Source: Phreatobacter cathodiphilus (GTDB lineage: Bacteria > Pseudomonadota > Alphaproteobacteria > Rhizobiales > Phreatobacteraceae). Taken from it: a DNA stretch of 64,000 nucleotides. Position 1 is the first letter of the stretch. Each line of letters begins with the position of its first letter. The notes below the pieces were generated by a model, which made no database searches, was not told where the DNA came from, and saw only the letters and a program-made list of their open reading frames with translations. Where the stretch lies: the NCBI RefSeq assembly GCF_003008515.1, contig NZ_CP027668.1, positions 2,596,001-2,660,000 of the forward strand, in the 5' to 3' direction. Shown here one piece after another: positions 9,803 to 20,490 of the stretch. The translations under genes were made by a program, and so were the position numbers.

Positions 9803-9873
9803 CCGCTCACCTCGGCTCTCGGCCTCTTCGGCCGCCGGGCCGCTCCGTGACTCGATCGAAGAATGTTCGTCCC

Positions 9874-11001
9874 ATGGCCTTCTCGACCCGGCTCTCGCTC
9901 ATCCTGGCCGCGGTTCTCGCCGCGCTCCTCAGCACCCTGAGCGCGCTCGCCCTCCTCGCCGCACAGCGTGACCTGGTCGCCCGCCAGCGCAGCGAATTGA
10001 ACACGGTCGGCGTGTTGCTGCGCACCGCGCTCGATCGCAGCAGCGCCTATGCATTGATCGAGGTCGAGGCGATGGCCCGCCAGAACGAGCTGCGAGAGGC
10101 GATGGCGAGTTCGAACGGTCAAGCCGTGCTGGATCGGTTCCGTGAGACCTTCGGCTTCCTGCGCGCCGAGGCCGGATTGGAGATCATGCAGTTCCAGACC
10201 GCCGGGTTGCGCACGCTCATCCGGCTGCACGATCCCTCCCGCTCCAACGACGACGTCTCGGCGATCAGGCCGATCGTCGTCGCCGCGAACCGCTCCCGGC
10301 GTGGCCAGCGCGGGATCGAGATCGGCCCGACGGGAATCCTGGCGCTGCGTGGCGTTGCGCCGGTCCATCGCGGAGGCGAATTCGTCGGCACGGCCGAGAT
10401 CGGCTTCGACCTGCGGTCCCTTCTGCAGAGCGTGAAGATCGGAAGCGGCGCGGAGATCGGCATCTTCGTCTCGACCGCGATGACCCAGCACGCCGGAAAG
10501 GCCGGCGGGGGCGACGAGGTTCAACTGAAGGATTCGACGGACTCGCGCCTGTTCGCGTCGGTCGCCAATGCGGCCGGCTTCCGCCTCGGCCGCGATTCCG
10601 TCCAGTTCGAGGCGACCATCGGCCCGGATCGATGGGGCGTCGTCATCGAACCCTTGCTCGACTTCAGCGGGCGCATGATCGGCGGCATGGTCGGCGCAAA
10701 GGACTTTTCCGCGCTCCACGCCGCCTACCGAAGGGACGCGCTGATCTTCGGGTTCGTCGCGCTGGCCGGCGCGATCATCGCCTTCTCCGTCGTCATGGTC
10801 TCGCTCCGCGCCTTCATTCTCGGGCCTCTGCAGATGGTCGTGGACTATGCCGAGAAGCTCGAAGCATCCCTCACACCGCCGGAACCGCCGAAACTGGGCG
10901 GAGCCCGCGAGCTGCGCCGGGCCCTGACCGCCTTCGACAGCCTCGCGAACCGGCGCGCCGATGCCGCAGACCCGGCCAAGAGCCAGGGAGCTTCGGCGTG
11001 A
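9874..11001 (+). CDS. Cache-domain membrane sensor without output domain
   Basis: The product (375 residues) has an N-terminal membrane segment, a periplasmic region of about 250 residues and a second membrane segment about residues 285-308. The periplasmic part resembles a Cache module: a long helix, then IMQFQTAGLRTLIRLHDPS and GILALRGVAPVHRGGEFVG with a GxxEIGFD-like strand. After the second segment come only some 65 residues with a HAMP-like helix (PLQMVVDYAEKLEASL), with no kinase, cyclase or methyl-accepting domain. The stop overlaps the next gene's GTG as GTGA, so it is co-translated with a ligand-gated channel. A GTG at 9847 would add nine residues; neither start has a strong ribosome site. 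Confidence 0.75.
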   Translation: MAFSTRLSLILAAVLAALLSTLSALALLAAQRDLVARQRSELNTVGVLLRTALDRSSAYALIEVEAMARQNELREAMASSNGQAVLDRFRETFGFLRAEAGLEIMQFQTAGLRTLIRLHDPSRSNDDVSAIRPIVVAANRSRRGQRGIEIGPTGILALRGVAPVHRGGEFVGTAEIGFDLRSLLQSVKIGSGAEIGIFVSTAMTQHAGKAGGGDEVQLKDSTDSRLFASVANAAGFRLGRDSVQFEATIGPDRWGVVIEPLLDFSGRMIGGMVGAKDFSALHAAYRRDALIFGFVALAGAIIAFSVVMVSLRAFILGPLQMVVDYAEKLEASLTPPEPPKLGGARELRRALTAFDSLANRRADAADPAKSQGASA

Positions 11002-12089
11002 CGCCGCGGGCTCTGATGTGCCTCCTCGCGCTTCTGTCGATCGGGCTCGCCGCGCTGGCGACGACGGACCGTCCCGCCCTCGCGCAGGCGGCGCTGCCCG
11101 AAGGCGTCGAGCTTCCGGTTCAGGTCCGCCTCGCCGTGCGCGTGCTGAACATCACGCGCTTTCACGAAGTCCTGGGGGAGGTCGGAGCCTCCGTCGAGTT
11201 CACGCAGCGATGGTTCGATCCGGCGATCCGCTTCGACCGGGTCGAGCGGGGCAGCGAGCGGATCGATCTGGTCGGACCGGAGGCGGAGGAACGCCTGCGG
11301 ACCATGTGGTCCCCGGATCTGGTGATCGAGAGCATGATCGGCGTGCCGCGCACCAAGACCGTGTCGCTGTCGCTGTTCCACGACGGCCGTGTCGTGCTGC
11401 TGCGCCGGTTCGACGCCGATTTCCGCGTCCAGGTCGCGATGGGAGCCTTTCCGTTCGACCGGCAGGCGCTCACCCTCAGTTTCGTCCCGCCGCGCCACCC
11501 GGCGGCGGAGGTGGTCCTGACGACGACCGAGTTCGACCGGCAGTATTCCAGCCTTGCTCCGGTGATCTCGGCGGTGAACTGGATCCCCGTCAGGCTCGGC
11601 TTCCGGCAGGACACGTTCTACGGCTGGAACGCCCGCCCCTATTCGCGCCTCACCGTGGCGGCGGAGGTCTGGCGGAACTGGCAGCGCTACGTCCTGCGTG
11701 TCTTCGTCCCCTACTTCGCGATCATGTCGCTGTCGCTCTTTCTCCTCTGGGCACCGGAGCGGGTGATCTCCAACACCCAGCGCGCACCGATGGTGTTCTC
11801 CTCGCTGCTGGCGCTCGCGGCTCTAAGCTTCACGTTCGAATCGAGCTTTCCCGGCTCCATCTCGATGAACTCGCCCATCGCGACGATGATTTCGATGGGA
11901 TATTTCTACCTCGTCCTCGTCCTTCTGCTCGACCTGCTGCTCAACCAGCACGGCTCGGCGATCGCCCGGCGCTACCCGGCTCTGCTGATCGAGGCGCGCC
12001 GCAATCTGCGCTACACGGTGCCCCTGATCTATTTCGGCATCTGCCTCCTCGTCCTGCTCGCCTCGGGAGATGGCGGCGCGACGCCGTGA
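10998..12089 (+). CDS. Prokaryotic pentameric ligand-gated ion channel (Cys-loop receptor family)
   Basis: The 363-residue product has a signal peptide (to about residue 30) and a beta-rich extracellular domain. That domain carries the family landmarks TMWSPDLVIES (WxPD, loop A) and AFPFDRQALTLSF (the Cys-loop position, FPFD, without the two cysteines, as in bacterial homologues). Four membrane segments follow: M1 with its proline (RVFVPYFAIMSLSLFLL, about 234-250), pore-lining M2 (about 262-282), M3 (about 288-313) and M4 (about 339-356). It should form a homopentameric channel in the inner membrane gated from the periplasm; ligand and ion unknown. The GTG start overlaps the Cache gene stop (GTGA); an ATG 18 bases later would lose the positive signal-peptide start. 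Confidence 0.9.
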   Translation: MTPRALMCLLALLSIGLAALATTDRPALAQAALPEGVELPVQVRLAVRVLNITRFHEVLGEVGASVEFTQRWFDPAIRFDRVERGSERIDLVGPEAEERLRTMWSPDLVIESMIGVPRTKTVSLSLFHDGRVVLLRRFDADFRVQVAMGAFPFDRQALTLSFVPPRHPAAEVVLTTTEFDRQYSSLAPVISAVNWIPVRLGFRQDTFYGWNARPYSRLTVAAEVWRNWQRYVLRVFVPYFAIMSLSLFLLWAPERVISNTQRAPMVFSSLLALAALSFTFESSFPGSISMNSPIATMISMGYFYLVLVLLLDLLLNQHGSAIARRYPALLIEARRNLRYTVPLIYFGICLLVLLASGDGGATP

Positions 12090-12110
12090 CCGCGCGGCAT
12101 GGCCGCGCGG
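12090..12110. terminator. Hairpin between convergent channel gene and gyrB
   Basis: A perfect 9-bp inverted repeat CCGCGCGGC/GCCGCGCGG with a 3-base loop directly follows the channel gene stop. It lies between convergent genes and could end transcripts from either side; no good T-run follows. Confidence 0.45.
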
Positions 12111-12135
12111 ACGGGCTTTGGCGTAGCGGCCGGCC

Positions 12136-14769
<2,634 letters not shown>

Positions 14770-14835
14770 TTAGCGCCTGCATGCTACAGCCGTCCGACCA
14801 CCGCCTCGGCCCCCCCTAGCCCACGGTCACCGCCC

Positions 14836-16620
14836 TTGCCCTTCAAGATCCAGCACCTGCAATGGCTCGGCGGCATCCTCGCCGCTGCGGCTTGTCTGGC
14901 TCTGGGCGGCATGTCGCTGCGCAGCAACCTCGCCGACCACGAGCGCTACCGCCACGGCGGCGAGCAGCTCGCCCGTTACAACGCCGTGCTCGTCGCCGCC
15001 AACGCCGTCTCCGCCGAGCGCGGCCCGGCCAACAGCGCCATGGGCGGCGCGGACGGCGACCGGGCCGCCCTCGCGGCCGCCCTTGCCGCCAAGCGAGCCG
15101 ACACCGACCGCAAGATTGCCGGCGTCGAGGCGCTTTTTGCCGGCGAACGCGCCGCCGCGGCCGAGGTCCAGCACCTGCAGGCCGAACTCCACCTCAGGCT
15201 CGGCCAGGGCCGCGCCGCAGTGGACGCCGTGATTTCAACTCCTCCCGGCCAGCGCGTAGGAAACGACGTCGCCTTCGCCATCGAGATGATGTTCGCCGCC
15301 GCCGATGCCGCCATCGCGTTGCGCGACCAGCTCGGCCGCGCCGTCGTCGCCGACACCCCGCAAATCGCCGCCCATGTCGTGCTGAACAACGTCGCGGGCC
15401 GGATGCGCGAGGATGCCGGCCGCCTCGGCTCCTACGTCGTCATGCTGCTGACCTCCGACGGCTCCCTGAGGGAGCGGTTCGAGGCCAACATCGCCGAGAC
15501 CCAGACGAGGCTGCAGGACATGCGCCGCTTCCTCGGCGGCTTCGCCGGCGCCCTGTTCAAGGGCGGCGAGGTCGACGCCGTCGTCGGCACCGTCAACCAG
15601 GTCTATTTCGGCGAGGCCCTGCCCTATGCCCGGGCGGTCGCCTCCCTCCAGCCCGCCGCCGCACCCGATGCCGCCACCTTCACCCGCGCCTATGTCCCGG
15701 GCATGCGACCTGTGGAGAACCTGCGGGAGCTCATCGCCGAACGGTCGCAGACCACCATCGACCAGCTCCGCGACCAAGCGTCCCGCTTCGTCCTCGCCTC
15801 CCTGTTGCTGACGCTGGTCGTCATCATCGCCCTCGCCGTCATCGGCATTGCCTTCCGCGACGGCCTGTTCCTGCCGCTCATCACCGCCCGCCAGCAGATC
15901 ATCGCCATCGCCCACGGCGACCTGACGGGCCCGCCGGTCATGGCCCATGTCAGCGCCGAGGTGCGCGGCATGTTCGAGGGGCTGGACCTGCTCAGGGCGC
16001 AGCAGCGCCGGCGCGTCGAACTGGAAGAGGAGCAGCGGCGTCTCACCGAGCAGTTGCGCCACCTCTCACGCACCGACATGCTGACCGGCCTGCTCAACCG
16101 CCGCGCCGTCAACGAGCTGGCCCTCGACAGCCTCGCCTCGGCAGACGCGGAGGCTCGTGCCGTCGGCGTCTTGCTGTTCGACATCGACCATTTCAAGGCC
16201 ATCAACGACAGCCAGGGCCATGCCGCGGGAGACGCGGTCCTCGCCGCCATCGGCCGTCACCTGGCGCCCGAACTCGACGCGACGGCCCCCTTCGCCCGCT
16301 ACGGCGGCGAGGAGTTCATCGTGCTGCTGACCGATACGACGGACGCCTTGGCCATGGCGCTCGCCGAAAGACTGCGCCGCGCGCTGTCGCGTCTCTCCGT
16401 GCCGGGGGCGCCCCGGATGGTCGTCACCGCCAGTTTCGGTGTCGCGGTGCGCCTGCCGGACGCTGATCAGACGTGGGAGCAGCTGGTGGCCACCGCCGAC
16501 CAGCGCCTCTACCGCGCCAAGCGCAGCGGCCGGAACCGCACCTGCGGTCCCGACACGCCGGCGCTGGCGGTTCCGGCGGACACCGCGATGACGCTGCGCG
16601 CCGCCTCCGGGGGCGGCTAG
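14836..16620 (+). CDS. Membrane-bound diguanylate cyclase
   Basis: The 594-residue protein has an N-terminal membrane helix, a helical periplasmic sensor region of about 290 residues, a second membrane helix (about 316-340), a HAMP-like linker (ARQQIIAIAHGDLTGP) with coiled coil, and a C-terminal GGDEF domain. The active site is RYGGEEF (GGEEF at 490-494), with no RxxD inhibitory site. It should make c-di-GMP in response to a periplasmic signal. No ATG lies in frame upstream of the first membrane helix, so I use the TTG at 14836; an ATG at about residue 24 would destroy that helix. It is divergent from gyrB. Confidence 0.85.
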   Translation: MPFKIQHLQWLGGILAAAACLALGGMSLRSNLADHERYRHGGEQLARYNAVLVAANAVSAERGPANSAMGGADGDRAALAAALAAKRADTDRKIAGVEALFAGERAAAAEVQHLQAELHLRLGQGRAAVDAVISTPPGQRVGNDVAFAIEMMFAAADAAIALRDQLGRAVVADTPQIAAHVVLNNVAGRMREDAGRLGSYVVMLLTSDGSLRERFEANIAETQTRLQDMRRFLGGFAGALFKGGEVDAVVGTVNQVYFGEALPYARAVASLQPAAAPDAATFTRAYVPGMRPVENLRELIAERSQTTIDQLRDQASRFVLASLLLTLVVIIALAVIGIAFRDGLFLPLITARQQIIAIAHGDLTGPPVMAHVSAEVRGMFEGLDLLRAQQRRRVELEEEQRRLTEQLRHLSRTDMLTGLLNRRAVNELALDSLASADAEARAVGVLLFDIDHFKAINDSQGHAAGDAVLAAIGRHLAPELDATAPFARYGGEEFIVLLTDTTDALAMALAERLRRALSRLSVPGAPRMVVTASFGVAVRLPDADQTWEQLVATADQRLYRAKRSGRNRTCGPDTPALAVPADTAMTLRAASGGG

Positions 16621-16635
16621 CCCCCGCGCCGGTCG

Positions 16636-17082
16636 TCACGCGGCGAGGTGCTTCTCGATCTCGTGGATCGGATGCGAGGTCAGCTCCTTCGGCACCTCGG
16701 CGCTCACCTTGTCGCTCACCTCCTTGTGGAAAGCCTTGCGCAGGCTGCCGAGCACCTTCGGCGGCGCCACGACGATCAGCGACTGGTAGCGGCCGGCATG
16801 GGCGTGCTTGTAGAGCGTGTCGGCCACCTCGCCGACGAAGCGGTCCTCGGCCAACTGGTGCCAGTCCGTCTCCTCCATGGCGCTGCGATGGGTGCCGGCG
16901 CTGGCGAAGGAGCGGCCCGGGCGGTCCGTCCCCTGGTCGCGGGTCGCCGGGTTGTCCTGTTCGAAGATGCGCTCGACCACCAGGTTGACGAGCTCGGCAT
17001 CGCCCTTGTTGCGCAGGAAGAGGGCCTTGGTTCCGTCGCCGACGAAAACCAGCGCATCGCGCGGAATCCTGATCTCGCTCAT
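16636..17082 (-). CDS. Host-attachment family protein
   Basis: The 148-residue soluble protein matches the host-attachment family described from Agrobacterium-type bacteria. It has an N-terminal DALVFVGDGTKALFLRNKG, a central FASAGTHRSAMEETDWHQ and the C-terminal LIVVAPPKVLGSLRKAFHKE, ending SHPIHEIEKHLA. The fold resembles eRF1 domain 1-like proteins; the biochemical role is unknown. It is convergent with the diguanylate cyclase gene, with only about 15 bp between. Confidence 0.85.
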   Translation of the reverse strand: MSEIRIPRDALVFVGDGTKALFLRNKGDAELVNLVVERIFEQDNPATRDQGTDRPGRSFASAGTHRSAMEETDWHQLAEDRFVGEVADTLYKHAHAGRYQSLIVVAPPKVLGSLRKAFHKEVSDKVSAEVPKELTSHPIHEIEKHLAA

Positions 17083-17268
17083 GTCGTCTCCTCCATTCGG
17101 TCCCTCGACAAACCGTCCGCGGGCACCTTCGTTCCGGCCTGTGACGATCCATCCGGCGCGGCCGGGATGCCCGTCTGCCATAACCGCGCTATCTTTCCGC
17201 GCGACTCATCAGGCCCTCCATGCGCTTGATCAAACCGGCGCTCCCCCGCCGGACCTCCGGGAGCCGAC

Positions 17269-18456
17269 ATGAACCTCATCACCCGCCGCGCCCTCGTCGC
17301 CGCCGCCGGCACCCTCGCCCTCCCCGCCTTCGGCAGTGAGGCCGAGGCGCGCTCCTTCGAGGCCTTCGTCGCCGGCCTCTGGCCCGCCGCCTCGGCCGCC
17401 GGGGTGTCGCGCGCCGCCTTCGACCGCGCCTTCGCCGGGGTCCAGCCCAATCCGCGCGTCATCGAGCTGTCGCAGCGCCAGCCGGAATTCCGCCGGACGC
17501 TGGGCGACTATGTCGACGTGCGCGCCTCCAACAAGCGCGTCAACAACGGCCGCGCCGCCCTCTCCCAGCACGGCGCCACCTTTTCCGCCGTGCAGAGCCG
17601 CTTCGGCGTGCCGGCCGAGATCGTCTGCTCGATCTGGGGCAACGAGACCTCATATGGCACCGCCCGCGGCGAGCACTACGTGATCCAGGCCATGGCGACG
17701 CTGGCCGCCGCCGGCCGCCGCGCCGAGTTCTTCCGGCGTGAGCTGATCGCCGCCCTGCGCATCCTGCAGGCGGGCGACACCACGCCGCAGAACATGATCG
17801 GCTCCTGGGCAGGCGCCATGGGCCACGTCCAGTTCATGCCGACGAGCTTCCACGCCTTCGCCGTCGACTTCACCGGCGACGGGCGCCGCGACATCTGGAC
17901 CTCCATCCCCGACGCCATGGGCTCGGCCGCCAACTATCTGCGCCGCAACGGCTGGACGCCGGGCGTGCCCTGGGGCTTCGAGGTCCACGCGCCGGGCCTT
18001 CCCGGCAACCGCTCGCAGCGCAGGAGCCTGGACGGCTGGGCTTCGGCGGGCGTGCGCCGCATCGGCGGCGGCCCGATGTCCGGCGGCGCCCAGGCCTCCC
18101 TCTGGAAGCCGGCGGGAGAGGGCGGACCCCACCTGCTGGTGACCAGCAACTTCAACGTCATCAAGCGCTACAACAACGCCGATTCCTACGCCCTGGCGGT
18201 TGCCCATCTCGGCGACCGCATCAAGGGAGCCGGCCGCTTCTCCAAGCCCTGGCCGCCGGGCGAGGGCGGGCTCACCCATGCCGACCGCGAGGAGATCCAG
18301 ACCCGTCTCAACCGGCTCGGATTCGACCTCGGCGACGTCGACGGCATCCTCGGCGACAAGTCCAAGGCGGCGGTCCGCACCATGCAGGGGCGCTTCGGCA
18401 TGGAGCAGACCGGCGAGGCGGACCGCGCCTTCCTGGAACGGCTGCGCCGGGGATGA
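17269..18456 (+). CDS. MltB-like lytic murein transglycosylase with peptidoglycan-binding domain
   Basis: The 395-residue protein has a twin-arginine-like signal peptide (TRRALVAAAGTLALPAF) and a family-3 lytic transglycosylase domain with the catalytic Glu126 in SIWGNETSYG and the GSWAGAMGHVQFMP motif. A C-terminal PG_binding_1 domain (about 335-395) follows. It cleaves the glycan strand in the periplasm, making 1,6-anhydromuramyl ends. A second gene of the same architecture lies 0.7 kb downstream (19156-20358); the two products are clearly paralogous. Confidence 0.92.
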   Translation: MNLITRRALVAAAGTLALPAFGSEAEARSFEAFVAGLWPAASAAGVSRAAFDRAFAGVQPNPRVIELSQRQPEFRRTLGDYVDVRASNKRVNNGRAALSQHGATFSAVQSRFGVPAEIVCSIWGNETSYGTARGEHYVIQAMATLAAAGRRAEFFRRELIAALRILQAGDTTPQNMIGSWAGAMGHVQFMPTSFHAFAVDFTGDGRRDIWTSIPDAMGSAANYLRRNGWTPGVPWGFEVHAPGLPGNRSQRRSLDGWASAGVRRIGGGPMSGGAQASLWKPAGEGGPHLLVTSNFNVIKRYNNADSYALAVAHLGDRIKGAGRFSKPWPPGEGGLTHADREEIQTRLNRLGFDLGDVDGILGDKSKAAVRTMQGRFGMEQTGEADRAFLERLRRG

Positions 18457-18510
18457 TGCGGATTTTCTGGCACGCCGCTTGAATGCGGCAGCGCCAGACG
18501 AGGTGGCGAC

Positions 18511-19053
18511 ATGCATCCCCAGACCGTGGCCTTCACCGCCGGCGAGACCGGCGCCTGGCGCATCCTGTCCTGCACGGCGGTGACCGGCCCCGCCCTCGGC
18601 GCGGCGCCGCGCCTTGCCGTCACCGCCGCCTCGGCGGCGCCGGAGGGGGTCTGGACGCTCACCGGCGTCACTAGCAACACGCGCTATGCGACCCGCGCCG
18701 AAGCCGCCACCCTCGCCGCCCGCCAGGAGGGGCTCGGCAGGCCGGCGGCGACCCGTGCCGCCCTCATTCCGATCCGCAAGTCCGCCGCCTGGTGGGCCCT
18801 CGCCCAGGACGAGCGGCGCGCCGTCTTCGAGGAGCGCTCGCACCACACCGCCATCGGCCTGGACTATCTGCCGCAGGTGGCGCGGCGGCTGCACCATTGC
18901 CGCGACATCGGCGGCCCCTTCGATTTCCTCACCTGGTTCGAATATGCCCCCGCCGACGCCGAGGCCTTCGAGCACATGGTGTCGCGGCTCCGGGCCACCG
19001 AGGAATGGCACTACGTGGAGGCGGAGGTGGACCTGCGCCTGGAGCGCGTCTGA
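18511..19053 (+). CDS. cld: Chlorite dismutase, short (clade 2) type
   Basis: The 180-residue protein matches my memory of the short haem b chlorite dismutase of Nitrobacter winogradskyi almost throughout: TRAALIPIRKSAAWW, then SHH, VARRLHHCRDIG, FDFLTWFEYAP and LRATEEWHYVEAEVD. The proximal haem His should be H112 and the distal catalytic Arg R125; both are present. Known members convert chlorite to chloride and O2. GAGGTGG lies just before the ATG. It sits alone between two lytic transglycosylase genes, with no perchlorate reductase genes nearby, so a detoxifying role is more likely than respiration. Confidence 0.85.
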   Translation: MHPQTVAFTAGETGAWRILSCTAVTGPALGAAPRLAVTAASAAPEGVWTLTGVTSNTRYATRAEAATLAARQEGLGRPAATRAALIPIRKSAAWWALAQDERRAVFEERSHHTAIGLDYLPQVARRLHHCRDIGGPFDFLTWFEYAPADAEAFEHMVSRLRATEEWHYVEAEVDLRLERV

Positions 19054-19155
19054 AGCCTCTGGACCCGTGCCGCCGGCCGTGGCTTAACTGTTCGTCAAGC
19101 ATGCACGTTGTTCCACTGGAGCCTCAGCGGGGGTTCGGGACGTGAGGCGCTTGGC

Positions 19156-20358
19156 ATGATCAGCGGACATTTCTCTCCGGCGGTGTTGACGATGGTCGCC
19201 GCCCTCGCAGCAGCGGCTCCGGCGGCGGCCCAGGGAAGCTTCTCCGACTGCCTCCGGGGCCTCGAACAGCAGGCCCGCGCCCGTGGCGTGCTGCCGCAGG
19301 TGTTCCAGCAGGCGACCACCGGGCTGACGCCGGACAATTCCATCCTCGCCCTGCTCGACCGGCAGCCGGAATTCTCCCGCCAGCCCTGGGAGTACATCAA
19401 CGGCCTCGTGGCGGCGAACCGCGTCGCCGAGGGCCGGCGCATGCTGCAGACCCACCGCGCCGCCTTCGACCGGGCCGAGCGCGAGACCGGCGTCGACCGC
19501 CACGTCATCGCGGCGATCTGGGGCATCGAGACGAGCTTCGGCAAATCGAAGGGCAATACCAGCGTCGTCAGGGCGACGGCGACCCTCGCCTGCTACGGCC
19601 GCCGCCAGGACTTCTTCCGCGGCGAATTCGTCGCCGCCCTGCAGATCATCCATCAGGGCCACGTCTCGCCGGCGAATTTCCGCGGCTCTTGGGCCGGAGC
19701 CTTCGGCCACACCCAGTTCATGCCCTCCACCTTCCTGCGCGCCGCCCGCTCCGGCACGGGATCGCAGCGCATCGACCTCCTGGGCTCGGTGCCCGACGCG
19801 CTGATGTCGACCGGCAACCTGCTGCGCGCCGAAGGCTGGCAGGCAGGTCAAGGCTGGGGCTACGAAGTGGTCGTGCCGCAGGGGCTCGACTTCACCCTCG
19901 CCGGGCGCGACCGGCCGCAGACCATCGCCCAGTGGGAGGCGCGGGGCGTGCGCCGCGTCGGCGGCCGCGCCTTTCCGCGCAAGTCGGACCCGGCCTTCCT
20001 GCACCTGCCGGCCGGCGCCCGCGGCCCGGCCTTCCTGATGCTCCCGAACTTCCGGGTCATCATGAAGTACAACAACTCGGAAAACTACGCGATGGCGGTG
20101 GGCCATCTCGCCGACCGGCTGCGCGGCGGCGGCGGCTTCGCCCAGGCCTGGCCGACGGCCGAGCGGGCGCTCTCCCAGCAGGAGCGCATCGAGCTGCAGC
20201 AGCGCCTCGCCCAGGTGGGGCTCTATACCGGAACCGTCGACGGCAAGCTCGGCGCCGGAACCCGGGAGGCACTGCAGCGCTTTCAGGCCCGCGCCGGCAT
20301 GCCGGCCGACGGCTTCCCCACCGCCGCCCTGCTCCAGCGGCTGCGCCGCGGCGGCTGA
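19156..20358 (+). CDS. MltB-like lytic murein transglycosylase (second paralogue)
   Basis: The 400-residue protein has a signal peptide (cleavage near AAAQG) and a transglycosylase domain with catalytic Glu125 in IWGIETSFG and the GSWAGAFGHTQFMPSTF motif. A C-terminal PG_binding_1 domain ends in LLQRLRRGG. The ATG at 19156 opens the signal peptide directly; an upstream TTG at 19108 would add a non-signal extension. It is paralogous to 17269-18456 but has an ordinary Sec rather than RR-type signal. Confidence 0.92.
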   Translation: MISGHFSPAVLTMVAALAAAAPAAAQGSFSDCLRGLEQQARARGVLPQVFQQATTGLTPDNSILALLDRQPEFSRQPWEYINGLVAANRVAEGRRMLQTHRAAFDRAERETGVDRHVIAAIWGIETSFGKSKGNTSVVRATATLACYGRRQDFFRGEFVAALQIIHQGHVSPANFRGSWAGAFGHTQFMPSTFLRAARSGTGSQRIDLLGSVPDALMSTGNLLRAEGWQAGQGWGYEVVVPQGLDFTLAGRDRPQTIAQWEARGVRRVGGRAFPRKSDPAFLHLPAGARGPAFLMLPNFRVIMKYNNSENYAMAVGHLADRLRGGGGFAQAWPTAERALSQQERIELQQRLAQVGLYTGTVDGKLGAGTREALQRFQARAGMPADGFPTAALLQRLRRGG

Positions 20359-20379
20359 GGCCGGGGACAGAATCCGGCC
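20359..20379 (+). terminator. Possible terminator after the second transglycosylase
   Basis: Inverted repeat GGCCGG/CCGGCC with a 9-base loop immediately follows the stop; the first T-rich stretch (GGTTATTTT) comes about a dozen bases later, so the call is weak. Confidence 0.35.
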
Positions 20380-20490
20380 CCGTCGGTTATTTTACCGTGA
20401 ATTGCCGCGGGCTTGACCGATTTCGCGCCCCCTGTTGTCCCCGAAATCCCGACCGGTGCTAGACTGGCGTGGTTTCGGACGGAGAGCGGG

